A stretch of DNA of 8,240 bases from JBAXPW01 sp037132015 (GCA_037132015.1 JBAXPW010000067.1:1-8240), one strand, 5' to 3'; counted from the first letter of the stretch, positions 1-7,405 are shown. The notes: generated from the letters alone by a model not told the origin. Translations and numbers: made by a program.

Positions 1-3
1 GGG

Positions 4-47
4 TATGACATTTTCATTTCGGTATACTATGACATTAACATTTCGGT
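4..47. repeat. Two tandem 20-base direct repeats, possible insertion-sequence end
   Basis: Bases 4-23 (TATGACATTttCATTTCGGT) and 28-47 (TATGACATTaaCATTTCGGT) match at 18 of 20 positions and are separated by four bases, a 24-base period. A further partial copy may begin at 45. Short direct repeats of this kind near an end are known from some insertion sequence families (IS21-like elements, for example). I infer that the left edge of the window may be the terminus of such an element. No transposase or target duplication is inside the window, so the assignment is tentative. The period is a multiple of three, so the repeat also appears in the reading frame upstream of rmuC. Confidence 0.45.
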
Positions 48-112
48 CTGATAAAAAGCCATCAACATATTATAATAAGCTAAAAGCTATCAACTACAAG
101 ATGTTTAATTTA

Positions 113-142
113 TTGAATGATCGTTCACCTATGTGTTATACT
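113..142 (+). promoter_or_regulatory. Promoter of rmuC (extended -10)
   Basis: TTGAAT (113-118), an 18-base spacer and TATACT (137-142) with a TG one base upstream (134-135) form a good sigma70-type extended -10 promoter. The expected transcription start, about seven bases past the -10, falls on the ATG at 149, so the mRNA would be leaderless. No Shine-Dalgarno sequence precedes the ATG. Confidence 0.6.
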
Positions 143-148
143 AATTTT

Positions 149-1132
149 ATGGAACTATTTGTCATAATCATCGTATCAATATTAAGTCTCGTAAGTATTT
201 TTTTTATACTCTACAAACTTCGTGGACTTGAACAAAATAAAATGTCTCCTGAGATGATGCAGTGGCTTCAACAAATCAATCAGCGCCTTGACCAAACACA
301 AGTTACACTTGATAACAAACTCACACAAAATCTCAACATGTTTCATAATCGGCTTGATAAGACAGCAGAGGTGATGCAACAAGTCAATCAAAGCATCGGA
401 CAATTCTCAGAGATAGGAAGATCAATGCAGGAATTACAACAATTTCTCCAATCACCAAAACTCAGAGGAAATATTGGTGAACAGATCCTCACAGATTTAT
501 TAACCCAACATTTTCCTCATCAGACATTTGCCACACAATACACATTTAAGAGTGGCGAAAAAGTAGATGCAGTAATCAAAACATCACAAGGACTTATTCC
601 AATTGACGCAAAATTCCCCATTGATAATTTTAGAAAACTTATACAAGCATCAAACGAACCTGAAAAAATTCAGGCAAAAAAAGACTTTACACGAGACGTA
701 AAAAAGCACATACAAGATATTAGTAAAAAATATATTCTTGCTCAAGAAGGAACAGTAGATTATGCACTCATGTATATTCCATCTGAGTCTGTATATTACG
801 AAATAATCAACGATCCTGAACTCTTTGATTTTGCTGGAAGTTTAAGAATTCTTCCTGTGTCTCCCCTTTCATTTTATGCCTATATGAAAGCCATTCTTAT
901 GTCTTTTGAAGGTCAACGAATACAAGAACAAGCAAAAGAAATCCTAAAAATTTTGCAAGCATTACGTAAAGATTATGATAAGACAGCTGAATCCTTTTCT
1001 ATATTAAACAAACATATCACAAACGCATATAATCAATCTAATCAGGTATCAAAACAACTCACAACGATAGAACAAAGACTCGAATCAACTAAATCTCTCT
1101 CCTCACCTTCTGATGAAAAACTCATAGAATAG
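149..1132 (+). CDS. rmuC: RmuC family DNA recombination protein
   Basis: This is a membrane-anchored RmuC protein of 327 residues, a family linked to limiting DNA rearrangements and predicted to hold a PD-(D/E)XK nuclease fold. An N-terminal hydrophobic helix (about residues 2-22) is followed by a polar, Gln-rich probable coiled coil (about 30-100). The RmuC domain (about 105-290) contains RGNIGEQ at 106-112, a VDAVI strand (Asp140) and DAK at 153-155, which fit the nuclease core. The family block around ILPVSPLSFYAYMKAI is also present. The frame is open back to base 5, but I start at 149: the added 48 residues are uncharacteristic and partly encode the DNA repeat at 4-47, a promoter ends at 142, and the family begins with the membrane helix. 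recJ starts 16 bases downstream, giving a DNA repair pair. Confidence 0.9.
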   Translation: MELFVIIIVSILSLVSIFFILYKLRGLEQNKMSPEMMQWLQQINQRLDQTQVTLDNKLTQNLNMFHNRLDKTAEVMQQVNQSIGQFSEIGRSMQELQQFLQSPKLRGNIGEQILTDLLTQHFPHQTFATQYTFKSGEKVDAVIKTSQGLIPIDAKFPIDNFRKLIQASNEPEKIQAKKDFTRDVKKHIQDISKKYILAQEGTVDYALMYIPSESVYYEIINDPELFDFAGSLRILPVSPLSFYAYMKAILMSFEGQRIQEQAKEILKILQALRKDYDKTAESFSILNKHITNAYNQSNQVSKQLTTIEQRLESTKSLSSPSDEKLIE

Positions 1133-1134
1133 TT

Positions 1135-1140
1135 TATACT
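1135..1140 (+). promoter_or_regulatory. -10 box of recJ, inside the rmuC-recJ gap
   Basis: TATACT at 1135-1140 is identical to the rmuC -10 and ends eight bases before the ATG at 1149, so a start there would give an almost leaderless recJ mRNA. No good -35 is seen at 16-18 bases upstream, where the sequence is still rmuC coding. The gene could instead be read through from rmuC. Confidence 0.4.
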
Positions 1141-1148
1141 TGAACATT

Positions 1149-2843
1149 ATGAATCTTACATTTAAAACATCGTTATCATTATCAGAAATATCTCCACAAA
1201 ATATAGTTGAGACAATTTTGAAAAATAGAGAAATAGTTGATATACCAAATTTTCTCAATCCAGCATCACCTCTCGATTTGACGTTACATAATTTTGGATA
1301 TGAAAAAGAATTAAAAAAAACGCTTGTATTGTTACAAAAAATGAAGAACAATAATGGAACAATTGTGGTGTATACAGATTATGATGCAGACGGGATAACT
1401 GGGGGATCAATAGTCTGGGAAACACTTCATTTACTTGGATTTCATGTGATGCCCTATGTGCCTCATAGAATTCATGAAGGATATGGTTTTTCAATCAAAG
1501 GAATTGATGCGATAAAAGAAAAATATAATCCAGATCTCATAATTAGTGTTGATCATGGAATAACTGCTTCTGAGAAAATAACGTATGCAAAATCTATTGG
1601 AATTCAAGTCATAGTTACAGATCACCATCTTCGGGGAGATACAAATCCAGATGATGCTGTAGCCATATTTCATATTCCTCAACTATCTGGTTCAGGAGTT
1701 GGATACTTTTTTTCTAAAGCAATTTTTGATCATTTCAAATCAGAAATTAAAAAAGATACTTTAGAGATACTTCAACATAATTTCAAATATGACTACGCGT
1801 CATTAGCAAGTATTGGAACTATTGCAGACCTAGTTCCATTGGTTGGACATTCTCGAAGTCTCGTCAAACACGGCCTTACTGTTTTTTCAGACGTTAAACG
1901 AGTTGGAATTAAACAACTTTTGGAACAATCAGGAATTGGAGATAAACAAATTTCTCCCTACGAAATTGGTTTTGTGATCGCTCCTCGTATCAATGCAATT
2001 GGACGACTAGAACATGCTCTTGATGCATTACGATTACTTTGCACAACAAATGAAACAAAAGCATACGAACTAGCAACCAAAGTCGGACAACTAAATGTAG
2101 ATAGACAAAATATGGTGAAAATCGCTGTTACTGATGCGATCAATCAAGTAGAAGAACTTCAAAAAAAAGGAACCTTACCTAACATTATAGTATTGGTAAA
2201 TGAAGCATGGCATGAAGGAATAATTGGACTCATTGCATCAAAAATAGTAGAAAAATATCATCGCCCAACACTCGTGATAACTAATGCAGATGGATTTTAT
2301 AAAGGATCTGCCCGATCGATATCATCATTTCATATCATAGATTTTCTCAAAAAGGCAAAAGGCAAATATGTAATTGAAGCAGGTGGTCATAAACAAGCTG
2401 CAGGGTTTAGAATTGATAAGAATAAAATTCAATCCTTTCAACAATATGCAGAAAAAATAGGAACAGAACAAATTACTGATGAAGCACTCATTCCATTATA
2501 TGAAGCTGATATTAATATGCCCTTAAAAGGTGCCACAGTAGAAACACACACCATCTTATCTCAATTACAACCTTTTGGAATTGGTAATTCAGAACCAAGT
2601 TTTTTTGCTCAAGCTCAATTGGTTGAAGCAAAGATTATGGGAAAACAACAAAATCATCTAAAAATTATGATAAAAGATGATAGTATTCGCCAGAATTTTG
2701 AAATTGTTGCATTTAATAAAGCTGAGCTTTTTCCACAATTATCAAAAGGAATGGATCTTGAACTAATTTATAAGCTTGATGTTAACACATGGAACGGAAC
2801 CACAAAACCACAGGGAAAACTCGTAGCTATAAATCTAGATTAA
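1149..2843 (+). CDS. recJ: Single-stranded-DNA-specific exonuclease RecJ
   Basis: RecJ degrades single-stranded DNA 5' to 3' in recombination and repair. The 564-residue length is normal. The DHH phosphoesterase domain shows DYDADGITG (metal ligands Asp77, Asp79, Asp81), DHG at 135-137, DHH at 158-160 and the TIAD motif ending at Asp227. RINAIGR follows at 280-286. The DHHA1 domain has EGIIGLIASKI (356-366) and GGHKQAAGF (412-420), and the C-terminal OB-fold carries the PFGIGNSEP signature (475-483). The loop after DHH is short: the usual bacterial stretch with an Asn-Pro and a Cys-x-Tyr-Pro-like segment is reduced to IFHIPQ before SGSGVGYF. An in-frame TTG at 1140 is possible but shares its first base with the -10 box, so ATG 1149 is preferred. 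No terminator follows. Confidence 0.95.
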   Translation: MNLTFKTSLSLSEISPQNIVETILKNREIVDIPNFLNPASPLDLTLHNFGYEKELKKTLVLLQKMKNNNGTIVVYTDYDADGITGGSIVWETLHLLGFHVMPYVPHRIHEGYGFSIKGIDAIKEKYNPDLIISVDHGITASEKITYAKSIGIQVIVTDHHLRGDTNPDDAVAIFHIPQLSGSGVGYFFSKAIFDHFKSEIKKDTLEILQHNFKYDYASLASIGTIADLVPLVGHSRSLVKHGLTVFSDVKRVGIKQLLEQSGIGDKQISPYEIGFVIAPRINAIGRLEHALDALRLLCTTNETKAYELATKVGQLNVDRQNMVKIAVTDAINQVEELQKKGTLPNIIVLVNEAWHEGIIGLIASKIVEKYHRPTLVITNADGFYKGSARSISSFHIIDFLKKAKGKYVIEAGGHKQAAGFRIDKNKIQSFQQYAEKIGTEQITDEALIPLYEADINMPLKGATVETHTILSQLQPFGIGNSEPSFFAQAQLVEAKIMGKQQNHLKIMIKDDSIRQNFEIVAFNKAELFPQLSKGMDLELIYKLDVNTWNGTTKPQGKLVAINLD

Positions 2844-2858
2844 GACAGATCTGTAGGC

Positions 2859-2887
2859 TTTACATGGGCTATAGAATGCACTATAAT
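2859..2887 (+). promoter_or_regulatory. Promoter of aspS
   Basis: TTTACA (2859-2864), a 17-base spacer and a perfect TATAAT (2882-2887) form the best consensus promoter in the window. The start should fall near 2894, leaving a leader of roughly 19 bases before ATG 2913. That leader has no Shine-Dalgarno sequence. A perfect 10-base palindrome, ACAGATCTGT (2845-2854), lies just upstream of the -35. Confidence 0.65.
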
Positions 2888-2912
2888 AAATCGTTAAATT
2901 GAAAATACACAT

Positions 2913-4310
2913 ATGAAAAAATACTTTATAGAAGAGGTTGTAAAAATGGTTGGAGAAACGGTAGATTTATATGGATGGGTAGACACAAAACGCGATCATA
3001 AAAAAATAGTTTTTATTGATCTGAGAGATAGAAGTGGCACTGTACAAATTATTGGAGGAGAAGAATTAAAATCTCTTTCACCTGAAGATGTTGTGCATAT
3101 AACGGGAATTGTAAAAGAGCGACCAGAAAAACTCATTAACCCAAAAATGAAAACAGGAACTATCGAAGTTGAAGCAAAAACAGCGACCATTATCACAAAA
3201 GCTCAACCTCTTCCATTACCTATCAATACCGATGGATACGAAGTAGATGAGGAAATCCGTCTGAAATATAGATATATTGATATACGAAGAACTCGTATGA
3301 TTCGTAATCTGACTCTCAAATCTCATATTGCAACATTTATTCGTCAATATCTTACTGATCTTGGGTTTTTAGAGATTGAAACTCCTATCTTAACAAAGAC
3401 AACTCCAGAAGGAGCACGTGATTTTATAGTACCATCAAGACTTCAACAAGGAAAGTTTTATGCTCTGCCACAATCACCTCAACAATATAAACAGATGTTG
3501 ATGGTAGCAGGAATAGAAAAATACTTTCAATTTGCACGATGTTTTCGAGATGAGGATCCACGAAAAGACCGTGCTTATGGAGAATTTACTCAACTTGATA
3601 TGGAAATGTCTTTTGTTACACAGGAAGATATTCTTCAATTGATTGAAAAAATGTTTACCGAAGTGGTGAATAAATTCCTACCTGAAAAACATATTTCTCA
3701 AACACCATGGCCACGATTAGCACATAAAGATGTGATGAAAACATATGGCACAGATAAACCCGACCTTCGAAAAGATAAAAATGATCCAAATGAGTTAGCT
3801 TTTTCATGGACTCTTGATTTTCCATTATTTACTGAGCAAAGTTCAGATGACTTTTATCATGGATCAGGAAAATCAAAATTTGCACCATCTCATCATATGT
3901 TTACATCTCCACATCCAGATGACATTCCACTTCTCGAGACAGATCCTTTAAAAGTACGTGGACTTCAACATGATCTTGTACTTAATGGATTTGAAGTTGG
4001 GGGAGGAAGTATTAGAATCCATCAAACAGAAGTACAACAAAAAGTATTCGATCTCATCGGATTTACAGAAGAACAAAAAAATCAGTTTGAACATATGCTT
4101 ACAGCATTTACTTATGGTGTACCTCCTCATGGTGGTGTTGCTCCCGGCATAGATCGATTTTTAATGGCCGTTCTTGGTGAACCTTCTATCCGTGAAGTTA
4201 TGGCTTTTCCATCTTCATCAGGTGGTAAAACTGCAGTCATGGAAGCTCCATCTGAAGCAACAATAGAACAACTCAATGAGCTGTGTATACAGGTAAAGAA
4301 AAAGATCTAA
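2913..4310 (+). CDS. aspS: Aspartyl-tRNA synthetase, bacterial type lacking the GAD domain
   Basis: This class II synthetase of 465 residues attaches aspartate to tRNA. The N-terminal anticodon-binding OB-fold (about 1-100) contains GWVDTKRDHKK (21-31). The catalytic domain has motif 1 ending at Pro158, motif 2 with FARCFRDED and GEFTQLDMEMSF (207-234), the GGGSIRIH segment (363-370) and motif 3 GIDRF (412-416). These follow the bacterial AspRS, not the archaeal form. Bacterial AspRS is usually near 590 residues because a GAD domain of over 100 residues sits between motifs 2 and 3. Here DKPDLR (281-286) is followed after 11 residues by SWTLDFPLF, so that domain is absent. His29 sits where His in Pseudomonas aeruginosa AspRS favours charging both tRNA-Asp and tRNA-Asn, suggesting a non-discriminating enzyme working with GatCAB (inference). 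Confidence 0.95.
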   Translation: MKKYFIEEVVKMVGETVDLYGWVDTKRDHKKIVFIDLRDRSGTVQIIGGEELKSLSPEDVVHITGIVKERPEKLINPKMKTGTIEVEAKTATIITKAQPLPLPINTDGYEVDEEIRLKYRYIDIRRTRMIRNLTLKSHIATFIRQYLTDLGFLEIETPILTKTTPEGARDFIVPSRLQQGKFYALPQSPQQYKQMLMVAGIEKYFQFARCFRDEDPRKDRAYGEFTQLDMEMSFVTQEDILQLIEKMFTEVVNKFLPEKHISQTPWPRLAHKDVMKTYGTDKPDLRKDKNDPNELAFSWTLDFPLFTEQSSDDFYHGSGKSKFAPSHHMFTSPHPDDIPLLETDPLKVRGLQHDLVLNGFEVGGGSIRIHQTEVQQKVFDLIGFTEEQKNQFEHMLTAFTYGVPPHGGVAPGIDRFLMAVLGEPSIREVMAFPSSSGGKTAVMEAPSEATIEQLNELCIQVKKKI

Positions 4311-4331
4311 TATAACCATGTATAATAATTA

Positions 4332-4360
4332 TTGTAATTAACATATCTGTTAGTTACTTT
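4332..4360 (+). promoter_or_regulatory. Weak candidate promoter of the D-Ala-D-Ala carboxypeptidase gene
   Basis: TTGTAA (4332-4337), a 17-base spacer and TACTTT (4355-4360) are a possible promoter with a leader of about 13 bases. A TATATT at 4372-4377 is too close to ATG 4380 to serve this start. The 69-base gap after aspS is very AT-rich and has no terminator, so read-through from aspS is equally possible. Confidence 0.25.
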
Positions 4361-4379
4361 AAACTTTGTAGTATATTTT

Positions 4380-5285
4380 ATGTTACGAAAGATACGAATT
4401 ATTGTGTTATTTCTGATCTTAACTAGTCTCCTTCTCTTCTATCCGGGAGATAGTTATTATTATCATATATTTGCATATGACAAATCTCATTTTCTTCCCA
4501 TTCATGGGATTACTCAAACTTCTATAAATAATATTCCAGTTGTTTCAAATAATTCTCTGCCAATTGTTTCAGCAGAAGGTATCTTTATTGCAGATTTAAC
4601 AACGTTTACCCCATTATTTGAAAAAAATATTAACAATAAATTTTATCCAGCATCAACAACAAAAATCATAACTGCTCTTGTCGCAACTGATATATATAAA
4701 CTTAATCATATCATAACAATAAAACACTCATTTAATGAAGGACAAGTAATGGGATTAATTGCTGGAGAAAAGATATCAGTTGAGAATTTATTATACGGAC
4801 TCTTAGTTTATTCAGGGAATGATGCCGCTATGGCGCTTGCGGAAGAATATGGAATCGATGCTTTTGTGATAAAAATGAATGAAAAAGCTCAACAGATTCA
4901 TATGAAAAACTCTACATTTAGAAATCCATCAGGCTTAGATGATCCCGCACAAATGACAACTCCAAAAGATCTTGCACTTGCAGGAAGAGAACTCTTACTC
5001 ACTTCAAGTCTGAAACATATCGTTGGTACCAAAGAAATTGTTATTTCAGATGAAAATTATCAATATTTTCATCGCCTAGTAAATGTCAACAAACTACTTG
5101 GTGAATTTCCGGGAATTGGTGGTCTTAAAACTGGATATACTGAACTTGCCGGAGAAAATCTCGTAACCTTTTATAAAAAGAATGGTCGAGAATATGTAAT
5201 CGTCATCTTAAAAAGCCTTGATCGATTTGCCGATACACGAAATGTAGTTGATTGGATAAATCAAAATATATCATTTATTGACTAG
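4380..5285 (+). CDS. D-alanyl-D-alanine carboxypeptidase (peptidase S11, low-molecular-mass PBP)
   Basis: This 301-residue enzyme should remove the terminal D-Ala from peptidoglycan stem pentapeptides outside the membrane. All three penicillin-binding motifs are present in family order: STTK at 92-95 (nucleophile Ser92, Lys95), SGN at 145-147 and KTG at 250-252, plus the RNPSGLDDP stretch (181-189). An N-terminal hydrophobic segment (about 6-22) with a Lys/Arg start and no obvious cleavage site suggests a signal anchor. The protein ends soon after the catalytic domain, so the C-terminal beta domain and amphipathic anchor of DacA/PBP5 are missing; tethering is probably by the N-terminal helix. 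It belongs to the DacA/DacF group, but the paralogue cannot be fixed. Its last 11 bases overlap the end of the convergent gene at 5275. Confidence 0.92.
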   Translation: MLRKIRIIVLFLILTSLLLFYPGDSYYYHIFAYDKSHFLPIHGITQTSINNIPVVSNNSLPIVSAEGIFIADLTTFTPLFEKNINNKFYPASTTKIITALVATDIYKLNHIITIKHSFNEGQVMGLIAGEKISVENLLYGLLVYSGNDAAMALAEEYGIDAFVIKMNEKAQQIHMKNSTFRNPSGLDDPAQMTTPKDLALAGRELLLTSSLKHIVGTKEIVISDENYQYFHRLVNVNKLLGEFPGIGGLKTGYTELAGENLVTFYKKNGREYVIVILKSLDRFADTRNVVDWINQNISFID

Positions 5286-6345
5286 GTTTATCCACTATTG
5301 CTCCCTCAATATACGAATCTGAAACTGCTTGTACATATGCTACAAAGTCATTATCACCTACAAAAACATAGACAGGTTGTAAATACTGTTGATAAGTATC
5401 TGGATCAAAATACGCCATAAACATATTTTTTATTGTTACAGATTGACTATTATTTGGATTTGAAATAATCAATGCTTTTCCATCTTTAAGTTTTTGAAAT
5501 GCCTCATCACCTGTTATCACAGGATACAATCCCACTTGTTGATCTGATTTTTCAAAGAACTTAATCTGAGCACGTAATACACGGTAGATTCCCTCCTGAT
5601 TCGCAATCAGAGCAAAATTTTGACTATTAAAAAATTTTGGTGATACTATTGAAAATGAATTTATTTCAGGTCTAAAATAATCTATCTCAATTAAATTTGC
5701 TTTTTCTGGCCTATCCGTAACCTGCATCGCATTATTAAGTGGATCATAAATAAAATATATTGGTTGTGATTGTCCTTGAGCTAATTCCGTAGGATATCGA
5801 TCCAACTGAGTAAATAATTCCTTTGCAGACTGTTCAGCTAAAGACTGTTCTATTGGGGCTGTCTGTTGAAACATATCAGGATTTTGTTGAAAATTATACT
5901 CATACTTAAAATTATAATTTGATATATTTATTGACATCGTCGACAAACCATCTTCATATACCGCATCTAAATTGGTCAGCTTATGTCTGATTGTTTCAGA
6001 ATCGATATTTACTACTTTTGCCATCGTTTTAATTTTTTGCTTAAATCCCAATTTTGTTTCTGGTTCAGGAATAAAATATACTTTAGCTGCCTCAGTTGCC
6101 GTAACAGGTTTCCCTTCAATTGTATCTAAAATAAAATCAATACCTGCCGATGAAGATGCATTTTTTATTTCAAGCGGGGTGAGCTTTCCAAAGACAGGAT
6201 TGTACATAATCTGAACCACTCTATTGGCATCCATGTAAACAAACATCAATTTTATAAGGTAGTAAAATATCATCATAAACAAAAGTACGATGATACCGAA
6301 GGGTAATAAACGTCTACTGTAGTAAGAAACTTCTGTCAGCGTCAT
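5275..6345 (-). CDS. Membrane-anchored protein of unknown function, possible YycI/PepSY-like outer domain
   Basis: I do not recognise this 356-residue protein as a named family. Residues 1-13 are polar with an Arg pair, residues about 14-38 form one strong membrane helix, and the rest is soluble with no cysteine, so the bulk is probably outside the cell. A Gln/Asn-rich segment lies at about 152-195. The end has an alternating pattern: YPVITGDEAFQKLKDG (274-289), a strand with MAYFDP, then YLQPVYVFVGD (321-331) and FVAYVQAV (334-341). This order (Pro, helix with repeated hydrophobics, two strands with PVYVF and YV.AV) recalls the YycI/YycH and PepSY-like folds, some of which restrain a sensor kinase. 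That is inference from pattern only; no kinase is nearby. The gene lies 57 bases after the dehydrogenase on the same strand and has its own candidate promoter. Confidence 0.8.
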   Translation of the reverse strand: MTLTEVSYYSRRLLPFGIIVLLFMMIFYYLIKLMFVYMDANRVVQIMYNPVFGKLTPLEIKNASSSAGIDFILDTIEGKPVTATEAAKVYFIPEPETKLGFKQKIKTMAKVVNIDSETIRHKLTNLDAVYEDGLSTMSINISNYNFKYEYNFQQNPDMFQQTAPIEQSLAEQSAKELFTQLDRYPTELAQGQSQPIYFIYDPLNNAMQVTDRPEKANLIEIDYFRPEINSFSIVSPKFFNSQNFALIANQEGIYRVLRAQIKFFEKSDQQVGLYPVITGDEAFQKLKDGKALIISNPNNSQSVTIKNMFMAYFDPDTYQQYLQPVYVFVGDNDFVAYVQAVSDSYIEGAIVDKPSQ

Positions 6346-6353
6346 ATCATTCC

Positions 6354-6382
6354 ATGATAAAGAATATGTTTAAGAAACACAA
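6354..6382 (-). promoter_or_regulatory. Promoter of the membrane-anchored protein gene
   Basis: Reading the minus strand, TTGTGT (6382-6377), a 17-base spacer and TATCAT (6359-6354) lie eight bases before the ATG whose first base is 6345. A competing pair, CTGACA, 18 bases, TATTCT, sits a few bases further upstream. The first pair would give a nearly leaderless transcript. No Shine-Dalgarno sequence is present. Confidence 0.4.
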
Positions 6383-6402
6383 TGTGTCAGGAAACACTCA
6401 AA

Positions 6403-7398
6403 TCAATTTACTGAATTTTTAGTTTGTCCTGCAATGAACGACTGAATATTCTCAAGCGTAGTATGCATAATTCTATTTAATGCTTCAATACTATTGAATG
6501 CATTATGTGGTGTTACAACTACGCGAGGGTGATGCATAAGAACATGATCTATACATAATATTCGTAAATCCAAATTTTTATCCTTATGTGCATTTAGAAT
6601 TTGAATTTCTTCACCTAACTCTTTTTCCTCTTCAAGAACATCTAAACCAACTCCTGCAAGTATTCCCGACTCTAAACCCGCAAGTAAAGCATCTGTTTCT
6701 ATTAGTCCTCCACGAGCTGTATTAAGAAGATATGATCCTTTCTTAAAATTATTTATGAGCTCTGCGTTAACAATATGATGAGTATCTTTATTATAAGGAA
6801 GATGAAGTGAGACTACATCAGATTGCGCAACTAATTGTTGCAAATCTACATATGTAAAACCCAACTCCTTTGCGAGTTCTTGATCTTGCGATCGATTATA
6901 TACAATCACATTCATTCCAAAACCTTTTGCTATTTTTAATGTTTCTTTTCCAATTTTTCCAAGTCCGATAAGTCCAAAAGTTTTTTGATATAAATCTACC
7001 CCTCTCAATGCTTTATGATCAAAAATGCACTCCTTCATTTGGCTGATAGACATAAAAACTTTACGAGTTAGTGTAAGTAAAAGTGCAAATGTATGTTCTG
7101 CTACAGTTCTACTTCCATACTCAGGTACATTTACAACTGGAATGTTTTTGGTTTTTGCATAAGCCACATCAATATGATCAAATCCTGTTGATCTCGTTGC
7201 AATTAACTTCAAATTTGGCATCTGATCTATTACGTCCTGTTTAACTGAAGAGTAAATAAATGTTACAACAATCTCAGAATCTGAAAACTGTTTTACAGTA
7301 TCTGAATTCAAATGTTCAGAAGATAATATAGCTTCTGGATATAATTGTTTTATGAGAGGTGTTTCCCAATCCTCTACCTCAAAGAATGTAATCTTCAT
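6403..7398 (-). CDS. D-isomer-specific 2-hydroxyacid dehydrogenase, D-lactate dehydrogenase-like
   Basis: This 331-residue cytoplasmic enzyme interconverts a 2-oxoacid and its D-2-hydroxyacid using a nicotinamide cofactor; pyruvate to D-lactate, ending fermentation, is the likeliest reaction. The nucleotide-binding loop is GLGKIG (145-150). Catalytic residues are Arg229 in NTARGG, Glu258 in DVLEEE (29 residues later, as in D-lactate dehydrogenases) and His298 in TPHNAF. The substrate-domain segment RSTGFDHID (69-77) is also conserved. The tail resembles the LdhA group. The second Rossmann strand ends in VIVYNRS (164-170): Asn168-Arg169 stands where NAD-specific members usually have Asp, so NADPH use is possible. 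A longer loop (about 259-291) separates Glu258 and His298. Other 2-oxoacid substrates cannot be excluded. The stop is TGA, showing that TGA is not reassigned. The gene is divergent from the tRNA-Tyr gene. Confidence 0.92.
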   Translation of the reverse strand: MKITFFEVEDWETPLIKQLYPEAILSSEHLNSDTVKQFSDSEIVVTFIYSSVKQDVIDQMPNLKLIATRSTGFDHIDVAYAKTKNIPVVNVPEYGSRTVAEHTFALLLTLTRKVFMSISQMKECIFDHKALRGVDLYQKTFGLIGLGKIGKETLKIAKGFGMNVIVYNRSQDQELAKELGFTYVDLQQLVAQSDVVSLHLPYNKDTHHIVNAELINNFKKGSYLLNTARGGLIETDALLAGLESGILAGVGLDVLEEEKELGEEIQILNAHKDKNLDLRILCIDHVLMHHPRVVVTPHNAFNSIEALNRIMHTTLENIQSFIAGQTKNSVN

Positions 7399-7405
7399 AT
7401 GTGAT

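Noticed and set aside
1140..1148. TTG at 1140 as the start of recJ, adding three residues.
   Set aside because: Its first base is the last base of the -10 box, and ATG 1149 fits the predicted transcription start better.
3948..4152. Open frames on both strands inside the last third of aspS.
   Set aside because: They overlap the conserved GGGSIRIH and motif 3 coding region, have no start signals and are shadows of aspS.
4311..4379. A possible terminator or small RNA in the gap after aspS.
   Set aside because: Only short AT palindromes such as AATAATTATT are present, with no GC-containing stem.
6403..6405. TGA reassigned to glycine, as in some Patescibacteria.
   Set aside because: TGA ends the dehydrogenase at its expected length, and all long genes run full length with no internal TGA.
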